Shown here one piece after another: positions 48,578 to 54,474 of a DNA stretch of 54,474 nucleotides; positions within the stretch are counted from its first letter, which is position 1; the number at the start of each line of letters is the position of its first letter. The stretch is taken from NCBI GenBank assembly GCA_025362635.1, contig JANYFO010000298.1, positions 1 to 54,474 of the forward strand, written 5' to 3'. The notes below the pieces were generated by a model. The model was not told the origin of the DNA, did not search any database, and saw only the letters and a program-made list of their open reading frames with translations. This DNA is from Gemmatimonadaceae bacterium. GTDB lineage: Bacteria; Gemmatimonadota; Gemmatimonadetes; Gemmatimonadales; Gemmatimonadaceae. The position numbers were made by a program, and so were the translations under genes.

Positions 48578-50338
48578 TTACTTCGAGCGATCGCGACGCA
48601 CCAGCACACGACGACCCTTGATGGTCGTCGAGCGCAGCGCCGTAATGATGTCCTCAGCGATCTCCTCTGGGACCTCAACGGTAGAATACCCGTCACCGAT
48701 TTCGATTGCGCCAATGACGCCGGCATCAATGCCGACTTCATTTGCTATGGCACCCACGAGATCACCTGGACGCATTTTCATCTTGCGACCCGCGCCCACC
48801 CACAACTTTGCGACAGCCCACGCTTGAGTTTCACGCGCTTTGCGTGCCTTCGGCGGACCTGAGCGCTCGCCTGCACCTTCACGCGATCCTTCACGCGATC
48901 CTTCGCGTGCACCAGCACCGCTTTCGCGACGTGGGCGTTCGGTGCGTGCCGGACGATCATCGCGCGACGACCGCTCACCCTTTGGGTTCACCGACGGAAT
49001 GTCCGGCTCATCGGGCGTTTCGCGCTGCTCTAACAACTTGATTGCAGCGGCAGCGATGTCCATCACATCAAACTCGTCCGCGAGTGACTCACAAATGCCG
49101 CGGAAATGATCGAGTCCACCTTCGATAATCGCTTCGCGTAACGACGCGCGCGCCAACTCCAGTCGACGCGACTTGAGGTCGGCCACTGTAGGCACCGTCG
49201 CAATTTCGATACGCTGCGACGTCATCCGTTCGATGTTCCGCAACAAGCGATGTTCGCGCGGCTCGGCCAGCGTGATCGCGACTCCTTCGCGACCGGCTCG
49301 ACCCGTGCGCCCAATGCGATGCACGTACGCTTCCGCGTCCGCCGGCACGTCAAAGTTGACGACGTGCGAAACATGCTTGACGTCGAGTCCGCGAGCGGCA
49401 ACATCGGTGGCGATCAGCAAGTCTGATTTGCGCGCCCGAAATTTTTGCATCACACGGTCACGCTGATCCTGCGATAAACCGCCGTGCAACGCGTCGGCAC
49501 GCATTCCACGTGCGGCTAACGTTTCGGACAGCTCGTCAACTTCAGTGCGCGTACGGCAAAACACGATGGCCGAGGTCGGATGCTCAAGATCAAGCACGCG
49601 AGCAAGCGCCGCCATTTTGTGTGCGCGTGGTACCATGTACGCCACTTGGCGCACACGTGCGGCCGTGCCATCAGGCACAATTTCGCGATCAATCGTGACG
49701 GTGATTGGATCGCGTAATTGACGACGCGCGATGGATTGAATGCGTGCGGGCAACGTTGCCGAAAAAAGCGCGGTCTGCCGCGACTTGGGAGTTGCCTCCA
49801 GAATCGCTTCCAGATCTTCGGCGAATCCCATGTCGAGCATTTCGTCAGCTTCATCCAGCACAACCGTACGGACGGACGCTAACTGCAGCGTGCCGCGACG
49901 GATGTGATCGAGGGCTCGACCGGGCGTGGCGATAACGACATCCACACCGCGCTTGAGGGCGCGAATCTGGTTGTCCATCGACGCACCACCGTATACCGGT
50001 AGCGCTTGCACGCCCAATGGCTTGCCGTAGCGATGAACCGCTTCGGCAACCTGCATGGCGAGCTCGCGTGTGGGAACGAGAATCAGCGCGGCGGTGCGTT
50101 CACGCGGGGCTGCGTTTGGAGTCAGTCGGCTGAGGAGCGGCAACGCGAACGCTGCGGTCTTACCTGTGCCAGTCGCCGCCTGTGCAAGCACGTCACGACC
50201 TTCTAACAGCGGCGGAATTGCTGCGCGCTGCACCGGTGTTGGCTCTTCATAGCCGAGCGTCGCCAGTGCATCGGCGATACGCGGGTCAAGCCCGAGCGCG
50301 GAGAACCCGTGCGCGGACGTCTGCTCGGGAGCGGTCAC
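48578..50338 (-). CDS. DEAD-box RNA helicase with DbpA-like RNA-binding C-terminus
   Basis: 'AQAATGTGKTAAFALPLL', 'VLDEADEMLDMG', 'SATLP', 'HRIGRTGRAGREG'; C-terminal 'VAKLWVGAGRKMKMRPGDLVGAIANEVGI'. Confidence 0.95.
   Translation of the reverse strand: MTAPEQTSAHGFSALGLDPRIADALATLGYEEPTPVQRAAIPPLLEGRDVLAQAATGTGKTAAFALPLLSRLTPNAAPRERTAALILVPTRELAMQVAEAVHRYGKPLGVQALPVYGGASMDNQIRALKRGVDVVIATPGRALDHIRRGTLQLASVRTVVLDEADEMLDMGFAEDLEAILEATPKSRQTALFSATLPARIQSIARRQLRDPITVTIDREIVPDGTAARVRQVAYMVPRAHKMAALARVLDLEHPTSAIVFCRTRTEVDELSETLAARGMRADALHGGLSQDQRDRVMQKFRARKSDLLIATDVAARGLDVKHVSHVVNFDVPADAEAYVHRIGRTGRAGREGVAITLAEPREHRLLRNIERMTSQRIEIATVPTVADLKSRRLELARASLREAIIEGGLDHFRGICESLADEFDVMDIAAAAIKLLEQRETPDEPDIPSVNPKGERSSRDDRPARTERPRRESGAGAREGSREGSREGAGERSGPPKARKARETQAWAVAKLWVGAGRKMKMRPGDLVGAIANEVGIDAGVIGAIEIGDGYSTVEVPEEIAEDIITALRSTTIKGRRVLVRRDRSK
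48876..48911. repeat. 12-bp tandem repeat CCTTCACGCGAT (2 perfect + 1 degenerate copy) encoding the REGS linker
   Basis: Read directly; encodes 'REGSREGSREGA' in the helicase linker. Confidence 0.85.
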
Positions 50339-50772
50339 GTCACCTCTAGCAGCTCGTCCATCAGCGTGAAGACAGCCGCACGCGAGGTCGGATTCTTCAT
50401 CGCACCGAAGCCAATCGCCAAGCGATCGTCTCCTTCGAGCACTTCACGTGAGCAGGCATTGATAGCCTCTCGCGCGGCAAGCATGCGTTCATTGGGCAGC
50501 ACGGACGAGGCACGAGGTAATAGCTCGATCTTCGGGCCATTGCCGCGCATCGGGCGCGCAGCCCAGAACACCATATTGGAACCAACACGCTGAAAACTCA
50601 CCACACCCTTGGACGACTCATCGTCGCGAAAGCGCAGCAGTTCGGGCCGAGCAAGGCTCCACTCGATCATCGCGTCCAGTACTTCTGTATATCGAGGCCG
50701 ATCGGAACCTGCGGTGTCCCGGTTCATCGCTGTGATGAACGCGTCGCGGGCGATGGGTAGTGAACGGGTCAT
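50335..50772 (-). CDS. Conserved-looking hypothetical protein coupled to the DEAD-box helicase
   Basis: Complete ORF, 4-nt ATGA overlap with the helicase start; an AGGAGG-like RBS ('TCAAGAAAAGGAGGATTTTCTATG' on the minus strand) precedes the ATG at 50772. Confidence 0.75.
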   Translation of the reverse strand: MTRSLPIARDAFITAMNRDTAGSDRPRYTEVLDAMIEWSLARPELLRFRDDESSKGVVSFQRVGSNMVFWAARPMRGNGPKIELLPRASSVLPNERMLAAREAINACSREVLEGDDRLAIGFGAMKNPTSRAAVFTLMDELLEVT

Positions 50773-50856
50773 AGAAAATCCTCCTTTTCTTGAATGTAGT
50801 CGATTCGGGAACCAGAAACGCCCGAACGAATACCGTCGCGGCCATATCTTTCACGA

Positions 50857-51318
50857 ATGCCCCACACCGCGCGCGACCTACCGTTCGAAATTCGCCACTC
50901 GCCTATACAGGGGTTGGGCGGTTATGCAACCCGTGCCATTGCCGCAGGCGTGCGGTTGATCGAGTATGCCGGCGAGCGCCTCACGCCGTCCGATGCTGAG
51001 GCGCGCTATCCGGATACGGATGGCGAGCGGCACCACACATACCTATTTGCCATTGACGATGCGGTCGTCGTCGATGCCGCAGTGAACGGGAATGATGCGC
51101 GCTTCCTCAATCATTCATGCGCGCCAAATTGCGATGCCGTGATTGACGATGGCCGCATCTGGATTGAGACGCTGCAGGACATTGAAGCTGGGGAAGAATT
51201 GGTGTACGACTATGCGTACACGCTGGCTGAACGACATACGGTGGCCGCCAAGCGGCGATATCCGTGTTTTTGTGGGGCAATTACGTGTCGTGGGACGATC
51301 TTAGCGAAGAAGCGATAG
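50857..51318 (+). CDS. SET domain-containing protein-lysine methyltransferase-like protein
   Basis: 'GLGGYATRAIAAGVRLIEYAGERLT', 'NDARFLNHSCAPNCDAV', 'EAGEELVYDYAY', post-SET 'CFCGAITCRGTIL'. Confidence 0.93.
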   Translation: MPHTARDLPFEIRHSPIQGLGGYATRAIAAGVRLIEYAGERLTPSDAEARYPDTDGERHHTYLFAIDDAVVVDAAVNGNDARFLNHSCAPNCDAVIDDGRIWIETLQDIEAGEELVYDYAYTLAERHTVAAKRRYPCFCGAITCRGTILAKKR

Positions 51319-51344
51319 TCGTTGCCTGCAGACGGCGTGGCGCA

Positions 51345-51923
51345 TCATCGCGAAAGTGTCGTCACCATAATGCGATCCGTTTGCGCATCTTGACCGAGCA
51401 TGAAGACGTGCGATCCCACGTCGTGGAATCCTAGCTTTTCGTAAAAGCGGATCGCGCGCACGTTTCGATCCCAGACGCCCAACCATGCCGTCTGGCCGCC
51501 ACGAGCCAACGCCTCCGCCATCGCCGCCTGCATGAGTTGCTGCGCGAGGCCGGTGCCGTGCCACGGTTGATCAACGTAGAACCGTTCAATTTCAACGGGC
51601 CGTTCACTGACGACGCACGCATCAGTCGCATTGACGTGAAGCCATGTGAACGCTGCGAGTTTTCCATCATGCTCAACCATCAGGCAGATGCGGGCAGCAT
51701 CGCGCAGTTCGCGCTCCTGTATATCGGCACCAAAGGCGCCGGCGCAGTACGCGTCCATGTCGGCTTGCGCGTTGTCCGGGCCAAATGTCGCAATGAACAT
51801 TCGCTCGGCGAATTCGGCGAGCGTAGCGGCGTCGTCGGGCGTTGCGAACCGAATGCTTTGAGAAGAAGGAATACAGATACGGAAGTGGGAATGGAGCGCG
51901 TCGCTCGCGTCATGCACACTCAA
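51345..51923 (-). CDS. GNAT family N-acetyltransferase
   Basis: 'IRFATPDDAATLAEFAERMF', 'IERFYVDQPWHGTGLAQQLMQAAMAEA', 'WLGVWDRNVRAIRFYEKLGFHDVG'. Confidence 0.92.
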   Translation of the reverse strand: MSVHDASDALHSHFRICIPSSQSIRFATPDDAATLAEFAERMFIATFGPDNAQADMDAYCAGAFGADIQERELRDAARICLMVEHDGKLAAFTWLHVNATDACVVSERPVEIERFYVDQPWHGTGLAQQLMQAAMAEALARGGQTAWLGVWDRNVRAIRFYEKLGFHDVGSHVFMLGQDAQTDRIMVTTLSR

Positions 51924-51945
51924 CCTAGCGCTATTTCAGCTTTTA

Positions 51946-51980
51946 TCCCTAACCCCTAACCCCTACTCCCTAATCCCTAT
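51946..51980. repeat. Five degenerate 7-bp tandem repeats, consensus YCCCTAN
   Basis: TCCCTAA-CCCCTAA-CCCCTAC-TCCCTAA-TCCCTAT read directly. Confidence 0.9.
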
Positions 51981-53084
51981 TTCAAAGACCACTGGTCGAA
52001 CCGCGTTATTTCCGTAGCCTAACCGATTCCACACAATCGCATCTGGCTGAACGGCGCCCGTCGTATCTGTTGCCCGACTCCGGATGGAATGTCGCCCCAC
52101 CTGTTTGATCATCACCGCACACTCCCACGGTGTCCACGTGTACGGCGTTGTCGGCGTGCCGAGTTGGGTCAATTGCCACTGATTGCCACCATCGACGACC
52201 ACTTCAACACGTTCAATCGCCGCCGCGCCTGACCACGCCCATCCACGCACAACCAATGATGAAGGATTTGTACTGCCGGCCGTGGGCGACGTGATGATCG
52301 ATTTCACGCGCATGCGACGAACCGCAGAAACTCCAGACGCATCCTCATACACATATCGTTGGCGTTGAAAGTACCCGTCGTATGGCGTGAGTAACGCGTC
52401 GATGCGTTGGACCCATTTCACGTTGGCCATTCCATACCATCCCGGTATAACCAGTCGCGTTGGCGCACCGTGCACCGATGTGAGTGGCGCGCCGTTCATC
52501 GTCAGCGCGAGAATGGTGTCCGGGTGCAGCGCCTCCGCGATGGGGATTGCCCGAGCAAACGTGACGCGCCCCACGGCATCATCACGCGGCCCGCTGTCCG
52601 CCGCGGTGACAAGAATTTCACACGCCTGGTCCGACACCCCCGCATACGCGAGCACATCGCGCAGCGACGGACCTGACCAGGTAATCGTACTGAGCGCGCC
52701 GCTGCTCCACGGTTCGCCCGATGGCAACGGAAGAATCGACAGTCGATCATTGCCTGCACATTCCATCGTGCTGCCCACGATGCGCTGCGGCAACGCGCGG
52801 AGTGCTGCCACATCAAGCGAATATGGAGTACGCACGGCACCACCAACAGCAACGGTGTGCGACACGTCGATGACCGGCAGGTCGAAGTTACTGCGCACGT
52901 ACACAAGCGCTGTGGGTGTGGTCTGCTCACTGAGCGCGTACTCGGGCGTTTCCGCATTGTACGGATCGCGCCGAACCACGTGCAACGGCGACGATGAACC
53001 GGCAGACGCACGTGTTTCGGACACCGTGACTACCGCTCCTTCGTAATTGGCGGTCGTTCGTACGCTGAGGGCAGCTTGTCCCAC
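51963..53084 (-). CDS. Sulfite oxidase-like molybdopterin-dependent oxidoreductase
   Basis: 'GSTMECAGNDRLS' (Mo-ligand Cys context), 'LALTMNGAPLTSVHGAPTRLVIPGWYGMANVKWVQRI', C-terminal Mo-co dimerisation-like domain. Confidence 0.9.
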   Translation of the reverse strand: MGQAALSVRTTANYEGAVVTVSETRASAGSSSPLHVVRRDPYNAETPEYALSEQTTPTALVYVRSNFDLPVIDVSHTVAVGGAVRTPYSLDVAALRALPQRIVGSTMECAGNDRLSILPLPSGEPWSSGALSTITWSGPSLRDVLAYAGVSDQACEILVTAADSGPRDDAVGRVTFARAIPIAEALHPDTILALTMNGAPLTSVHGAPTRLVIPGWYGMANVKWVQRIDALLTPYDGYFQRQRYVYEDASGVSAVRRMRVKSIITSPTAGSTNPSSLVVRGWAWSGAAAIERVEVVVDGGNQWQLTQLGTPTTPYTWTPWECAVMIKQVGRHSIRSRATDTTGAVQPDAIVWNRLGYGNNAVRPVVFEIGIRE

Positions 53085-54205
53085 AGCGACGTGCTTCGTG
53101 CTTTCGTGTATCCAAGATTGTCGAGTTGCTGCATGAACGCATGCTCAAACAGTTTGCTCGCTCCAGGTTCGAGCGCGAATTGCGCGTCTAACGTTGCTAC
53201 TTTCAGCTCCACATGGAGTCCACGAACTTGCGAAGTAACGGCTCGCGCAAGATTGCTGAGATCTTCAAGCGTTTGTGGTTGATGCGCAAAAAACAGCATC
53301 GTGTTAGACCGCGCGGTAATCTGTTTTCTATTTGACGGCGAAATGACTTCTGGCGGCGCGTGCGACCAGAAATTCATTATCACAAACACGCGAATTGTGA
53401 CATCCGTCAATCCCTTTTCCGCGAGTCGTCGTGCGAGCTGCTGATAATCTTCGAATGTGAGCAGCAGCAGCACATTGGAGACAATCCCACCGTCTCCGTG
53501 TACGTGACCGTCCACCATTACCGGTGGAAAAATGCCCGGAATGGCCGTTGCCGCTTTCAATAACATTGCCGTACGGTTGAGGCCCGTCGACGTCGTGTCG
53601 AGTGATTCGCCGAGTGACCACGAACGCCCAATCGCAAGATCGAAGTCTGAGGTGCCAATCAGCAATTGTCGATCCTCGGCAAAGGCGCGCACAAGCTCAC
53701 CGCGAAACGCTCCGCCGATGCTCTCATGCAACGCACGATCGAACTTTTTCGTGTTGACCACACCACCTGTTTTCCGCAACCAAAACAACCAGTCGATACT
53801 CGGCGCAATACTTTCGGCGGCGCGTCCGTAAATTGCCGTGATTGTGTCGAGCGCTTTTGCGGTGCCAACGAGGGCGTATGGCGCTTGCAGCGCCCCGGTA
53901 CTAACGCCCGTGACGAGATCGAAACGCGGCATCGGCGAATCGGTGCGCGCGTGCCACCCACGCAGAAAGCCCGTGCCAAACGCGCCGTTCTGTCCACCAC
54001 CAGACAGCATCAAGACATCCAACGTTTTGTCCCCTCGAACAACCGCACGCCTCACGAGGCGTTCGATCACCGAGTCCCGCGTACTGCGCTCGGCAATGCG
54101 CGCGGCAATACCATCACGCTGCAATTGCTCAATTGTTGTCGCGGGGCGATGGACGACAGCACAAGCCGCGAAGAGCGGGATGGCGAGCAGTCGGACCATT
54201 TTCAT
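53030..54205 (-). CDS. Patatin-like phospholipase lipoprotein
   Basis: Lipobox 'PLFAAC'; 'LSGGGQNGAFGTGF', 'GVSTGALQAPYA', 'DGHVHGDGGIVSN'. Confidence 0.9.
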   Translation of the reverse strand: MKMVRLLAIPLFAACAVVHRPATTIEQLQRDGIAARIAERSTRDSVIERLVRRAVVRGDKTLDVLMLSGGGQNGAFGTGFLRGWHARTDSPMPRFDLVTGVSTGALQAPYALVGTAKALDTITAIYGRAAESIAPSIDWLFWLRKTGGVVNTKKFDRALHESIGGAFRGELVRAFAEDRQLLIGTSDFDLAIGRSWSLGESLDTTSTGLNRTAMLLKAATAIPGIFPPVMVDGHVHGDGGIVSNVLLLLTFEDYQQLARRLAEKGLTDVTIRVFVIMNFWSHAPPEVISPSNRKQITARSNTMLFFAHQPQTLEDLSNLARAVTSQVRGLHVELKVATLDAQFALEPGASKLFEHAFMQQLDNLGYTKARSTSLWDKLPSAYERPPITKER

Positions 54206-54253
54206 GACATCACCGTTGTTATGGGGTGCGCGCGCGTCTCGTTGTGTCGCAGA

Positions 54254-54474
54254 TCAGATAGAACGTAGAATACGAATGGTTGTGCGCAAGACCAGTGGTG
54301 TCGTTTTTGCGCGATGTTCGACCATATGCAACGCGCGCAAATGTGCGTCCAAGGCAGCCGTATCGCGCCACTTTTCAATGACGGTGAAGACGGTTTCGCG
54401 TACTGGCGCTTGGTCTGCGATATCGGTAGCGATCTCTACGGCGCCTTGATACTCGATGCACCCCGCTTCCGCTC
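54254..54474 (-). CDS. Antibiotic biosynthesis monooxygenase (ABM)-like protein, truncated by window edge
   Basis: Not in the ORF track. Minus-strand frame open to the right edge reads '...GCIEYQGAVEIATDIADQAPVRETVFTVIEKWRDTAALDAHLRALHMVEHRAKTTPLVLRTTIRILRSI*'. Confidence 0.65.
   Translation of the reverse strand, partial: AEAGCIEYQGAVEIATDIADQAPVRETVFTVIEKWRDTAALDAHLRALHMVEHRAKTTPLVLRTTIRILRSI

Noticed and set aside
1-54474. CRISPR arrays, rRNA genes, intact transposases/integrases
   Set aside because: No regularly spaced 25-40 bp repeats, rRNA signatures or transposase/integrase motifs were seen by eye.

Overview
This is a 54.5 kb, high-GC bacterial chromosomal window. Gene content (two long VPS10/BNR-repeat proteins, a DUF5117-type metalloprotease, a PEP-CTERM protein) suggests Gemmatimonadota or a relative; that assignment is inference. 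The left edge (1-3360) carries the end of a defence/restriction-type operon: the C-terminus of a Z1-domain protein, a PD-(D/E)XK (DUF4420-like) nuclease and an AIPR-family protein. It is followed by about 0.8 kb of poorly coding, hairpin-rich DNA before the core gene ettA. The rest is mostly housekeeping and envelope genes: DsbD/TlpA, a FecR-like protein, a PLP decarboxylase, a mannose-1-P guanylyltransferase, an enoyl-CoA hydratase, an SDR, Sua5/TsaC, FabI, a hybrid histidine kinase, an NRAMP-like transporter, an MFS transporter, an SPFH plus RHH/Arc pair, a pirin, a four-gene EXO-LIG-Lhr-MPE DNA repair operon, HlyIII/DoxX, a serine hydrolase, VanZ, a DEAD-box helicase, a SET-domain protein, a sulfite oxidase-like protein, a patatin and a partial ABM monooxygenase. 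The best leads are the truncated Z1/PD-DExK/AIPR operon with an adjacent structured non-coding region, a sigma-like N-terminus fused to a FecR domain, the SPFH-Arc gene pair, an NRAMP homologue lacking the canonical TM6 methionine motif, and several unexplained inverted or direct repeats. No CRISPR array, rRNA, convincing tRNA or intact transposase was seen. All family calls come from reading motifs by eye; no database search was run.
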